Positions 48,168 through 59,264 are shown, counted from the first letter of the stretch. The stretch is 64,000 nt of DNA from Epiperipatus broadwayi (GCA_028023455.1 JAQFVV010006734.1:345527-409526), one strand, 5' to 3'. The notes: generated by a model not told the origin, from the sequence alone. Numbers and translations: made by a program.

Positions 48168-49389
48168 AGCTAGCCAGCTTTCCATTTCACTTTTTAATTT
48201 TATTTTACAAAATTCTTCTATGGTCTTACTGTTCTCAAATAATAAATAGTTTGCAATAAAATAAATAAATAAAAATGTCAAATTTAATCTCTTGTCTTTA
48301 ATCTTTCCTTGTGTACTTTTTGCTTTACATGATAACCATTTCAATGTTAAATCACTCTTTTCTACATTCAATTAAACTTATCTCTTATTATATCTTCAGC
48401 AGCAATTGTATTTTTTTGTAAATAAAAAATATAATTCGATAACAATACTTGGATAATTTTCTTATTTTTTGATAAAACGTGCCAATCTTTGGAATTTAAA
48501 AAAAATATACCTTTTTAACGTAATGATTTTTCTTACGAATATTTTTGAATTTATAAAATTTTATCCTGTTTTTACAAAAAATGCTATTATTAATGAAAGT
48601 CACAATATATATGTGATAGATTCAAAAGTTAAAAGTTATTGGATTAAAACTTGTTGATTTTCAACATTATACAACCGCATATATGATATACCAAAGTGGA
48701 ACCAAGTCAGAAAGTTAGGAGAATATTGTTTAAAATTAGTAAAAATATAATATCAAAATACTATAAAATGACTATAAATGTTTGGATCCAACTGGCACAT
48801 TTTTAAAATGCATTTTTATAATATGAAAACAGGCACAACAGTTGTTTATTAATACTATATTTTACATAAAATAAACTAAATATTCTAATGACAATGATAT
48901 AACATAAAAAATTAAAAAAATCTCATATAATATAATAAGTATCTAATAAATAAAAAAGTGAAAACAATTTACAGTGAAATTCCAATAAATCTTCAGCTTA
49001 TTGAAGTTGTTGATTGAAAAAAAAATCCATTTACTACTGGATGTGGCCTTCATATCGGCAACATTGTGTTTATAAACTTTAAATATTGCTTGATACCAGA
49101 TCACCCACCAGGAGAGACACTAACTCGATTCTGCATTATTTCACATCATTATCAAAAACTGTTTTTTTAAATAAAAGAATATTTAGATTGTAACTTTTCA
49201 TTAAATGTGCAATTTCTCTTTGACATGATTCAATTAGATTTATATTAATAAATTATTTACTTGTTTGATTGTTTAATAATACACACAAAACCCTACTGCA
49301 TTATTGTATTTTACATTGTACTAGTTCTAGTATTCATTGATTGGTTGGCAAAGTAACTTTATACTTTATAAGAGAGATTATAGAGAGCA
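48168..49389. other. No gene supported
   Basis: AT-rich intergenic sequence, no element recognised. Confidence 0.3.
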
Positions 49390-49708
49390 ACATGTCACAT
49401 CAGCAGCTACAAGCAGAATGGGTACAAATAATGAAGTTGTGGGAGAATAAATATAAACAAAGTGAGTATACAGAAAGTGAGTTCTTGGTTTTTATGTTAG
49501 GATTGGAAAAAGATGAGGGATTTAAATATAAAAGCCATAGAGTAGACAAAGATGATGATGTGAAAATGGGATGTAGGAGGATGGAGAAGAATATGAGAAA
49601 AACTTAGGGTGAGGAATGAAAAGAGAAAGTAAGATGGCTAATATGTTTCTCTGGGCATAGTGGCTGAGAGATTCCAGACTTAAATAAAGGAGTAGCCATG
49701 TCACATCT
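49390..49708 (+). mobile_element. CR1-like LINE 3' fragment (D)
   Basis: Strongly 5'-truncated copy. It starts at the AEWVQIMKLWE segment (same place as ERVQIMKLWEDGHKQSDYTE in copy A), reads SEFLVFMLGLEKDEG, and ends with the 3' UTR (GGCTGAGAGATTCCAGACTT). ATGTCACATC lies on both sides (49391 and about 49699) and may be the target-site duplication, although the family tail itself is CACAT-rich. Confidence 0.75.
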
Positions 49709-51092
49709 CAAACATTTTGAAAGTTTTGGAAAATGTGAAAAATTATGCAAAATTTTATTGCTTGTTAAAAACAGTCTAATCCCCATAGCATTGTAATTCT
49801 TTGGGATGTAACCCATTACTTTAAAACAGGACTGTCCCATTCAAAACACAATGTTTGGCTCCTTAAGATATTACAAAATTGTACAATAATATGAAAATGA
49901 CATTGACTTGATTTTGACAATGACAGATTTAGGTGACTTGTCACCAATTCTTAAACTATCCAGAATTGCTGGGTAAACTCAATAGTTTTAAGAGTACTGG
50001 ATAACTTCCATAGGGATGAGTATTTTGCAGCTTTAATTATTCTGCTAAGCAATTTCTATAAGAGTAATTAAACAGATATTTCGTTTAGAGTTTAGATTTA
50101 TATAAAACAAAATTTTGGATGCAAAAGAGAAGAAAGTTTGGCAATTAAATATGAGTTTAAAGGAGAATGAAAAAGATAAGACAGAAAAATATAGTTAGTA
50201 ACAATAAAGTGTTAAAGAGAGTGATAAAAACATCATAATAGAAAATTATGAATGAAAAATTGGACATAATATGCAGCAAGAATCTATGGAAGTGGAAATA
50301 ATAAGTAATATAACATCATGTACACAATAGACTCAAGCTCTGATTTAAGCATGGTCAGTGAGAGTTGGTGTATATACATATACACTCTAAACTTAAGTGA
50401 TTCACTTAAAATTTTTAAACTCTTACTGGCAGGTGAATGCATGGAGATTTATAATATTTAAGAAATAGTGCATTATCGGAGGTTGACTTCTGCTTTAATA
50501 ATTAGAGAGAGTAGAACTAAAGACAAAAGATTTGGAAAATATCACATTGGTATATAAAATGTGATTTTTGATAGATAACTAATGATGATGATGATAATTG
50601 TAATCAAAATTATAATCCTATTTACCAGTGGTATGTGTTCTATTTATATTTCATAAAATATTTTTTATCAACTTTCTTAATTTTTTAAAAAAAAAAATAA
50701 AGAAAAATATCTGTATATCCAAACTGTTTATTAAACGTTATGTAATTGTTTGTTCCAGACTGCTGTGTTGAAGTTTTCTTCCACTGTTACATCTTTGTCT
50801 CATGAAAGCATAAGTAAATGCATGTTTTGAAACAAATCTATACAGTAATAAGGAATTATGACATTGCTTGCCACCTTGGCATGACTAAGTATTTCACAGG
50901 TATTATTAATAGAGCTTTTTTCATTATGGAAACAATTTTTAAATTAAATCTATAAAGTAGTAATAGAATATACAATATTTTATATCTGGCCTTGAATAAA
51001 TTACACAATACAATAAATTTACTATTGACATTCAATTTTATTAAAAATATTAAAATTATTATATATCAGTAAAGATCAAAACAATTTTTTTT
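49709..51092. other. No gene supported
   Basis: AT-rich intergenic sequence. Confidence 0.3.
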
Positions 51093-51414
51093 GATAAATG
51101 CTGCAAAAAAAAAAGCATTTAAAATCTCTATCTAGAATTATCCCTATCCCCAAACCAGTTTCGACCTAATAGCTTTCAGCAGTAAGGCGCTAGGACATTA
51201 TAGTTTGGCTTTTAAGGTTTTGGTGATGTTATATTGCTAAGACTATTAATATATGGTATATTTGAATTTATTTCAGTCCCATAAGGCTATTTAAGTTAGA
51301 TAGCTGTATTTGAAAACATATAGATATCTGAAAATTTCAGATAATGGTTAAGTATTGATAAATACTGGGCTTGAGTTTGTATTTTAGAATATGCTTTCTC
51401 TTGCAGCATTTATC
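51093..51414. mobile_element. Short TIR element (MITE-like)
   Basis: GATAAATGCTGCAA at the left and TTGCAGCATTTATC at the right form a perfect 14-base terminal inverted repeat, with T-runs extending it outward. The interior, on the minus strand at about 51146-51180, has CTGCTGAAAGCTATTAGGTC followed by GAAAC, resembling the hammerhead-like boxes elsewhere. No transposase. Confidence 0.55.
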
Positions 51415-51617
51415 GAAAAATCTTGTTTAGAGCTATTAGCACTCTTGTTTATTACATTTGTAAATCCAAGCTAATTAAGTCACGTGAGATATGACTTGGT
51501 TTTCCTTACTATTGCATCAGTAAAGAGTAATATTTCAATCTGATCTTTGTTCATATTTTTATAATAGATATTTTTGCGCAATTGTTTCTTTATCATCGTC
51601 ATGTGGATTAAAATGAT

Positions 51618-52414
51618 ACATTATATTGGAAAATTATTTCTTTTAATACATATTTTTATTTATTATATATTTTTCCTAATAGATAATATTCATTGCTTTG
51701 TTCATGATAAGCCTTTTCAATAATTTTAAAATCTGCATTTTTAAGACTGACCTCAAGGTCGAAAATTGATCGGTCAAGCCCTGTATTTTAAATTCTAGCT
51801 ATTATAACACAATATTCTGATTACAAATACGAAAAGAAACAAATTTTATTGCCATGCCTTCTTTATTAATGGATGAGAGAGGGGGAACTTATGGAATTCA
51901 ATTGGTTCTAATGATTTAAATTATTTGTTTAGAGCTGCGGAGAAATCAACTAAAAGCGAAACTTTCATTTAAAATATTTGGTACAATTCACATTTTAATT
52001 CACTATGAAAAAGTGTTTTCTTTCTCACCGCAGGCCTCTGTGGTCCACTAAATAAAATAAGGGCTACTTAAAAGCTATTTTTATTTTATTTAAAATATTA
52101 AAAAAGATACATATAACTAAATTTCAAAACATTAATAAAAATAATTAAGCTGACGTTTTATTATCATATATTAAAAATAATTAATTTAAATAAAATAAAT
52201 ATTAAACTCCAAACTTTCACGCAATTAAGTAAATAATTAAAACAAATTTCATAAATATTTTATTAGATTTTATAAACTAAACGTCCTATTGTAAAATAGA
52301 GGTCGCTGAATATACATTAGTAATTATTGTAGATTCTTCTGGAAAGAGAATGTTCTAGGTATATTCTGGAATTCCGAGAACATTCTAGAATGAAAACGAA
52401 ATAAATATAAAGGC
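51618..52414 (+). repeat. Segment duplicated at 58005-58815 (sHSP upstream region)
   Basis: Upstream region of small heat-shock gene 2, repeated in the same orientation 6.4 kb away. Nearly identical blocks include TTTTATTGCCATGCCTTCTT, AATTGGTTCTAATGATTTAA, CACCGCAGGCCTCTGTGGTC, and the whole heat-shock promoter. Homology ends about 12 bases after the TATA box, so the coding region was not duplicated. Confidence 0.9.
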
Positions 52415-52437
52415 ATTTCTTTGATTCTTCATTTATT
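52330..52437 (+). promoter_or_regulatory. Heat-shock promoter of small heat-shock gene 2
   Basis: Dense heat-shock elements: GAATGTTCTAG (52348-52358), ATTCTGGAATTCC (52363-52375) and the perfect three-unit GAACATTCTAGAA (52378-52390), the form bound by an HSF trimer. The TATA box TATAAA is at 52406-52411, with an expected start near 52435 and a 5' UTR of about 55 bases. A CTCF-like site (TAGAGGTCGCTG, 52297-52308) lies just upstream. Confidence 0.88.
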
Positions 52438-52489
52438 AAAATACTTCACCTCGAAAAAAGTTTTCGTCAGAGAAAGTGAATAAATTAAT

Positions 52490-52984
52490 ATGATGACATT
52501 TGTACAACCTTTATTTTCTTCATTCTCGCACCGAGTGCAGCCAAGACGGAAAATAATTCATTTGCAGGATCCCATGACTATTTGGCCACTTGCATTGAAT
52601 TTTCTATTAAACGAAGACAGTGGGCAAACCAACGACGAAATAAGAAATTTGATGTGTAACGATAAATGTTCTCAGCAGAAGTTCTCAGTGGAATTAGATT
52701 TCAAAGATTTTAAACCAGAGGAAATAAGTGTTAAATGTTCAGGAAACCGTTTGGAAGTGCACGCACATCATGTGGAAGGAGAGGAAAACTCAGATTATTT
52801 TATCCATCGCGAAATTAAACGCACTATTAATATTCCGGAAAATACTGTAATAGAAAAACATACTTCAGCGTTCCACGATAGCGGTATTTTAACTATTGAA
52901 GCTCCCAAGAAACTCGAAAATTCTGAAAAGACTATCCCAGTTTTAATAGAAAAAGAACTATCAAAATCGGAAAATGTGGAATAG
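52490..52984 (+). CDS. Small heat-shock protein (Hsp20/alpha-crystallin), gene 2
   Basis: 164 residues, ATG at 52490, stop at 52984, no intron. Paralogue of the protein at 20645-21178. Short N-terminal arm (TFVQPLFSSFSHR; TIWPLALNFLLNED). The alpha-crystallin domain starts at FSVELDFKDFKPEEIS (about residues 65-80), with GNRLEVHAHHVEGEEN, HREIKRTINIP (conserved arginine position) and SGILTIEAPKK. The C-terminal I-x-I-type anchor is TIPVLI. The two paralogues share most of the crystallin domain, but the N-terminal arms differ and gene 1 has a longer spacer before the domain. Expected role: heat-inducible cytosolic holdase. The promoter is the strongest regulatory signal in the window. Intact. 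Confidence 0.95.
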   Translation: MMTFVQPLFSSFSHRVQPRRKIIHLQDPMTIWPLALNFLLNEDSGQTNDEIRNLMCNDKCSQQKFSVELDFKDFKPEEISVKCSGNRLEVHAHHVEGEENSDYFIHREIKRTINIPENTVIEKHTSAFHDSGILTIEAPKKLENSEKTIPVLIEKELSKSENVE

Positions 52985-53064
52985 CAGTTCAAGACGGCGA
53001 AAAGAATTCCGATACTCGTGAATTATCCAGAACTACCAAATTCCTTTTTTATTCTCTGTGATGA

Positions 53065-53520
53065 AGTTGCAATCTTTAATGTCTATGTAAATATATTGGA
53101 CCATAGCTAGATAAAGATGGGATTCCATCTTTATTGTTAATAGGAGGTTGCCTTGACAACAGGTTGATATTTTTGATTGTTATTGATATTGGGATTTTAA
53201 TGATTACTTATAAACCCATTTAGCCTTGAGCATTATTACACTTTTTATTTCAGTAATACTTTGGGTACAATTTGAATGTTATAATTGACTATTAGTCTGC
53301 ATTCAGAACAGCTTACATGTACCTGTTTAATTAAGGTGGTTTATTTATTCTTTGTATCAATAATTTCAATCTGTGTGGTCAAGGCGCAATCTTTAGTGTT
53401 TATATAAATATATTGAACCATAAATAAAAGTAAGATTTCAATTTTTATTATTAAAAGGAGGTTGTTTTAACAAGTTGAGATTGTTGATTGTTATGGACAT
53501 TGGGGTTGTCTAAGTGTTGA
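53065..53520 (+). repeat. Direct duplication downstream of small heat-shock gene 2
   Basis: 53067-53200 and 53385-53520 share GCAATCTTTARTGTYTATRT, AATATATTGRACCATA, AGGAGGTTG and TTGATTGTTATKGAYATTGG in the same order (period about 318 bases). It lies in or just after the 3' UTR; AATAAA occurs within the second copy. Confidence 0.7.
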
Positions 53521-54016
53521 CTGATTTTAATGATTAAATATTAATATATGCAAAATTGTAAAATATTTATTTTTCTAGAGACATAATTGTAAATTTTGAT
53601 TATGTTTTTAATGATCTAATTAATAAATATAATTAAAATTTTATGTTTAACCTGTGTGCTTTTAATTTCATTTATAAACTAAAAAAAAATATTCGAATGG
53701 TTTAATTTCTCAAGAGTTAATAAAAAGTTCAAGCGTCAAAATCAGGATTTCATATTGTAGAGGTTGATAAACTATCACTGCGCTAAACTATGTAAGGTAC
53801 CTATAACAATATCACTTAATAACTGATTTACAATGAAGTTTTTTTAAAACGAAGTTATTGTGAATAATAGGACTTTCTACAGTTTTCTCAAGTATTAAAA
53901 AAATGGTACTTGTGAGCTTTTGAATAAATTAAGATGGTAACGCATATTGTTGATAAATATTGATAAATATGACATTTCAATGACCTGCAATCTTGTGAAG
54001 ATGTGTTAGTTGTTAA
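53521..54016. other. No feature seen
   Basis: AT-rich sequence downstream of small heat-shock gene 2. Confidence 0.3.
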
Positions 54017-54700
54017 ATTAAAAAAAAAAAAAAAATTCAATAAATTTCATTTAGAAGCTTTATTTCAATTTTTTTTAGCTATATTAAAATGTGGAAGTGA
54101 CAAAATACTCTTAACATTGTTGTATTTTGTTTCAATTCAGCGTATTTCTTTTTTTGTCGGCATTTAAAAAAAAATTATCTCGTGATCGAAATTTGAGACC
54201 TTTCTGTCACAGAATGGGATGGGATGCAATAGAGGATTTACAAAGGTATGATATTTTTCCTTCTCAAAAAGTGTTCATTAATGATTATGATATGAAGGTT
54301 TACATTCAACTCCCCCTCCCCCATTTACCAAAGGTTATGTTAGTTATTAAATTAAAATAAAATTAATAAATCAATTTTTAAATTAAAAAAAAAAAAATAA
54401 ATTCTGATAAATTTCATTAAGAAGCTTTATTTCAATTTTTTTTTTTACTTATAATGTGGAAAGCAAGGAGAGATCTTAGCATTTTCGTACTTTGGTACAA
54501 GTCAGCATGTTTCTTTTGTATCGGCAGTTTTCTTTGGTAAATTGCCATAACAATAAAAATTTGGGATCTTCCTGTCACAGAACATGATGAAGTGGACTAT
54601 TTCCAAAGGTATAAGAACCTGCATTTTTGTTGCATTACTATGGACATGAATAAAGAATAAATATTGTATATATATATTTTCTGTTAAGTTAATCAAAAAA
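54017..54700 (+). repeat. Diverged tandem duplication, unit about 360 bases
   Basis: Both units run TTAAATTAAAAAAAA, AAATTTCATTWAGAAGCTTT, ATTTCAATTTTTTT, a CAGYRTRTTTCTTTT block, CTGTCACAGAA, TTTMCAAAGGTAT. First unit about 54017-54370, second about 54375-54700. No coding content that survives in both units. Confidence 0.65.
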
Positions 54701-55074
54701 AACAAACAAACTAAATATTGTAATTTATTTTTCCACAATGATTTTGTTTTAAATAACTAATAAAAAAATGAAATGTAAATATTAAATATTCTTCTTCACA
54801 GGTTATTGTAAACCTTTTTGCCCCCTGCCCCCAACTGTAGATTTATTGAAAATATGGGTTACCATCTTGGTTTACTTAAGTACCCAAATTTTTTTAATAA
54901 AGTTTTTCTCGCACCTAAACAGTAGAGACACATATATACAGATGAGCCATGATATTAGCTACAATTTGTTGCAAACATCCCTTGCATACATCATGACTGT
55001 ATAATAATAACACTTTGAAGTATTAAAATTTCTTTCCACTTCTTATTTGATTGCTGAATTATATATAATATAGT

Positions 55075-55325
55075 ATATCATATACACCTCAATTGACACT
55101 ATAATGCAGTTTAATATATGATTTATTTTCTCATCTTGTCTTCAGTTTCAACTGTCCCAACAGTCATCATCAGAGCTTATTTCGGTTATTGGAGGAGGAA
55201 AGATGAGTTTTTTAAAAGCTCTGATGATGACTGCCAGATAGTTGAAACTGTAGGCAAGAGGAGATAAAATAAATCATAAGTTAAACTACATTGTAAAGTG
55301 TCAATTAAGGTGTATATGGTGCATT
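55075..55325. mobile_element. Foldback element with paired hammerhead-like cores
   Basis: Arms 55075-55178 and 55216-55325 are inverted copies around a 37-base loop. Each arm has CTGATGA-T-GACTG...RTAGTT-GAAACTG: plus-strand CTGATGA at 55221-55227 with GAAAC at 55244-55248; minus-strand CTGATGA at plus 55167-55173 with GAAAC at 55145-55149. The minus-strand stem II is the stronger (GACTGT/ACAGTT). Confidence 0.65.
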
Positions 55326-55414
55326 ATAATAATAACACTGTTGGTAAGTTTTGATTACAATAGAGTATGTAGAATTCTATTCAGTTGCAAGTGAACAAGT
55401 ATATATATATAAAA

Positions 55415-57896
55415 GACACTTTTTATATGTATAATGTGCATATATAATTTAAGATTATAATATAAACAAAATTAAAACAATAATGTAGCAATTAATAATA
55501 AATTGAGAAAGCATATATATTTACTATGTGTTCATTTATTCACGTTCATTCAAAAAATAAAAATAACCAAAATTTAATGCAATGTACTTTTGTAAATAAA
55601 ATGAATGGTGAAATATTATACTTATATGGCACAGTTAAAATTAAACATACTTCAGCCAATATCTCTTTTCTTCAATAACTTTTCTTCCTTACAAAAATGC
55701 TATAACAGTCTCATTGTCAGAAAACTATGCTCTCTCTAATTGTTTTAATATTTTTAAAACTAAATTATCTTTGGAATCTATGCAGCTATCTCTACTTTTC
55801 ATTATTCATTTTAAATTCTTGATTAAATTCTTCAAACTTTAAGTTTTCTGATATAGTTCAAGAATGATTTATAATTATTCTTTGTGCTACTACTAAATAC
55901 TAGTTTTCATTTTATTGCTTTGAGAAAATTAAAATTTTTTAAAAATGTAATAAAACTTTTAGCTTTACATTTAGCAAGCATTTTATTACATGAAGTAGTA
56001 GACTATGTTCTAAAAAGAATTAAAAAAAGTGAATATTAAAATATGCTTTCATAAAATCAGAATAAATCTTATTAATAAATGGAATCACATATAAAGCCTT
56101 GAGATAAAAATGTGACATTGCTGTATTGTAAAATTTATTAAATTTGAAAATTTTAATGTTTATATTTTTTGTTTATTTGCAAGTTCTATTTCTGGAAGCA
56201 GATGATTGAAGTAGTGTATATTAATGTGGAGTATATTGTAATCTCATTAGTGATTAAGAATAAATTGATACAATACATTTAAATATATATTTAGGGTGTG
56301 TATTCCCTCAATAAAATTATATAGTTACCCCTACTGACTGCCATCTATTTCATATTATCATTTAATCTCTTCAACCTTAACCTTTCTCTTTATAGTTCTT
56401 TTTTTGATACTTCATTAATTTTTTAAATTTCATAAAACATTTAATTTTATGCTTTGAAAACATTTTGCTATTAGAATATTGCATACATTAAAGTGAAGAA
56501 TAAAATGTATATGCTTTCAGATTAAGCTGAAAGAACATTATTAATAAATATAATTATATATGGTGCTCTAAAATAGCATAATGACTGTGACCACATCTTA
56601 ATATTTATTAAATTTATGAATTTTAATATTTTTACATTTTGTTTGATTCCATTTTTTTTGCCTTAAATCTATAATTGAAGTATATATTGATACAGCATAT
56701 TTTATGATTTATCCATATACAAAAAAATTTTAAATTAATTTTTATGTAAAAAAATTATTTACAACTATATTTTATATATCATGAGTTCTATAATATACTA
56801 TAGTAAATAATAACAATAAAATTGAATCTTTAAGACTTTTGTAAAAAAAATATATATTCGAAATACTTGGTTATATATTTAAGAATTGTGAATATTGGTA
56901 GTATTTATTAATAAGTGAAGGAAAAAAAAATATAGATGACTTTGATATTATGAATGAGATGTCAAACACCAGATAGTCATAAAAGCATCTGCTAGCATGT
57001 GAGTTTGGTCCAAATTCTTTTGGAAAGAGTGTAGGTCTGTTTACAAAGTGAATGAATTATGTATATATAAATAAACAGGCAAAACTCTCCATACAGTAGT
57101 GCCACTCAGTGCAAACAGAGTAATCAATGGATGCCATGGGTTTGTGAATAAAATCCCCATCTAGTACCTACTCATCCAATATCCCCAGATGAGTTTCTGG
57201 CTTGTGGTCTTCGTCAGTGAGGAGCTTTGGATCTGAGAGCATTGCACCTAGATATTATAATCTAATGCAATCCTCCAGCAGCCACCTTTAATCTTTACTT
57301 AACTACAAAATTACTCACTGATGAAGGCCACAAGCCAGAAACTTGTCTAGGAATATTGGATGTTTAGGCACTAGATGAGGATTTTATGCACAAGCCTTCT
57401 GGCATCCATTGATTACTCTGGTTGGCACTGAGTGGCACTACTGTATGGAGAGTTTTGCCCGTTTAATAACAGTATTGTGCTAGCATAAGAAATGGTTATC
57501 ATGTGATATATATATAATAAATATTTTAGAATTAATATAAGTAAATTGACATGGCATACTAATTACAGAAGACTATGGATTTGATAGTAATTAAAATACT
57601 TCTGCAATTAGTTTAAGAATAATATGGTTGTAGGTATCAATAAATTAGAGAGTCTTAAGTATTCCGTAGAACAATGTAATATGTTATTAGCATATTACTA
57701 TAAGTAGCACTAGAGTTAAGCAAAGTTCAATTATTATTTTTTATGTAATTATTATAAATGGAATGGATGTGATTAAAGAGTCATCCATATTAATGCTTGT
57801 AAGTTATTTACAATTTCGAAAGTTAGGTGCACTAGAGAATGTAAGAACAAAATAATCTTAGAATATATAAACCTACTGGAGTAGAATCAAGAGCTC
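55415..57896 (+). repeat. Left arm of a large inverted repeat
   Basis: Reverse complement of 61615 to about 63985. The inner boundary is at GAGCTC (57891-57896 against 61615-61620). Identity is very high by eye: the block at 56296-56410 has about one difference from its partner at about 63020-63135. It contains the hammerhead-family element at 57.06-57.5 kb and otherwise AT-rich non-coding sequence. Confidence 0.92.
57060..57515. repeat. Hammerhead-family element, inverted dimer
   Basis: Two half-units face each other. The minus-strand core has CTGACGA (plus 57211-57217) and GAAAC (plus 57193-57197). The plus-strand core has CTGATGA 57318-57324, stem II GGC/GCC 57326-57328 and 57334-57336, GAAAC 57338-57342, and GTC 57345-57347. 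The family's outer segment ends in GGCACTACTGTATGGAGAGT on one side and its complement on the other. Confidence 0.7.
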
Positions 57897-58004
57897 AACA
57901 CTCAAACAAAAGGAGAGAGCTGCAGTACCAGAGAGGTCTACTTTGTATTTAACAAGTAGATCACAAGGCTTTGTACAAGTTGCCCTGATTTTTTATTGTT
58001 ACAT

Positions 58005-58815
58005 TATATTGGAAATTTTTTTTTTTTAATAAATATTGTTATTACACATTTTTTTTATTACATAATATTCATTGCTTTATTCATGATAAGCCTTTTCAAT
58101 AATTTTAAATTATGCATTTTTAAGACTGGCCTCAAGGGCAAAATTGATCGGTCATGTACTGTATTTTAAATTCTAGTTATTGTGACACAACATTCTGATT
58201 AAACGTAAAGAAACAAACAAATTTTATTGCCATGCCTTCTTTAATAATGGATGAGAGGGGGGGACGACTTATGGAATTCAATTGGTTCTAATGATTTAAA
58301 TTATTTGTTTAGAGCCCCGGAGAAATTTGAAATATCGTGGAATCAACTAAAAGCGAAACTTTCATTTAAAATATTTGGTACAATTAATATTTTAATTCAC
58401 GATGAAAAAGTGTTTTCTCTCTCACCGCAGGCCTCTGTGGTCCACTAAATAAAATAAGTGCTACTTAAAAGCTATTTTTTTAATTTAAAATACTAAAAAT
58501 AATACATATAACTAAATTTCAACACATTAATAATAATAATTAAGCTGACGTTTTATTACCATATATTAAAAATAATTAATTTAAATAAAATAAATATTAA
58601 ACTCCAACTTTCACGCAATTAAGTAAATACAGTAATTAAAACAAATTTCATAAATATTTTATTAGATTTTATAAACTAAACAACCTTTTGTAATGTAGAG
58701 GGCGCTGCATATACATTAATAATTATAATTCTTCTGGAAAGAGAATGCTCTAGCTCTGTATTCTGGAACTCCAAGAAGATTCTAGAATGAAAATGAAATA
58801 AATATAAAGGCATTT
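58005..58815 (+). repeat. Duplicated sHSP upstream segment inside the inverted-repeat spacer
   Basis: Direct copy of 51618-52414. It includes the CTCF-like site (58696-58707), heat-shock elements and TATA box. After AATATAAAGGCATTT (58801-58815) the sequence departs from gene 2 and no heat-shock coding region follows. A 65-codon ORF at 58251-58448 lies in it; the second half (KAKLSFKIFGT...SPQASVVH) is also open in the older copy. Confidence 0.9.
58738..58815 (+). promoter_or_regulatory. Orphan heat-shock promoter
   Basis: Keeps the perfect three-unit heat-shock element GAAGATTCTAGAA (58775-58787), further TTCTGGAA units (58731-58738 and 58761-58768), and TATAAA at 58803-58808. Transcription, if any, would begin near 58832 and run rightward into sequence with no recognised gene, antisense to the candidate spliced gene ending near 58990. 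Confidence 0.75.
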
Positions 58816-59137
58816 TGAACGGCCATTTTGAATTCACAGAAAAAATTACAGGACATACAATTTTAAATGAAATGTCTAATTTATTACAATAAATAACAAA
58901 TATATATACATTTTTAGAAAGTGCAAATATGAAAGAATGTAATGAAGCTGATAAAATAGTCATTACCACAAAAAATAATTAAAGAAAGGAGATTTTTCAC
59001 ATTTTTAAATATCTTTATTTTTACATTGGTTCACAAACTCTCAATTTTGAAAGATATAGCCTAAAATGACAATTTCATAGGCAGCTTCATCACATTCATC
59101 ATAAAATGCAGAAAAAATAATATATAACATGACCTAC

Positions 59138-59264
59138 CTGAGTTACAGATTGTTGGTGTAATGTGGCAAAAGGTGACCATTTCAATTTCTTTTTTTCTGC
59201 TTGACACTCTATATGTTCTATTTTTTGCAAGCAGTTGTTTTTCTAGGCCCTCTATGCGGGATAT
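59138..59264 (-). CDS. Candidate exon D of an unrecognised spliced gene
   Basis: 127 bases on the minus strand with an acceptor TTTCTAATAG before it and a donor CTCAG|GTAGGT after it. The phase-0 frame is open throughout (42 codons) and contains ISRIEGLEKQLLAKNRTYR, which could start a coiled coil. If the donor is ignored the frame stays open to a stop at about 59066, so this may instead be the last coding exon. AATAAA on the minus strand at about 59015 could be the polyadenylation signal. Function unknown; the exon is a prediction from splice signals and frame only. Confidence 0.35.

Noticed and set aside
49341-49607. 88-codon ORF as a possible gene
   Set aside because: Its C-terminal two thirds is the truncated LINE ORF2 end; the start lies in unrelated flanking sequence.
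54127-54360. 77-codon ORF containing CHRMGWDAIEDLQRYD
   Set aside because: It overlaps one unit of a tandem duplication; the other unit has stops and indels in the frame, and no family is recognised.
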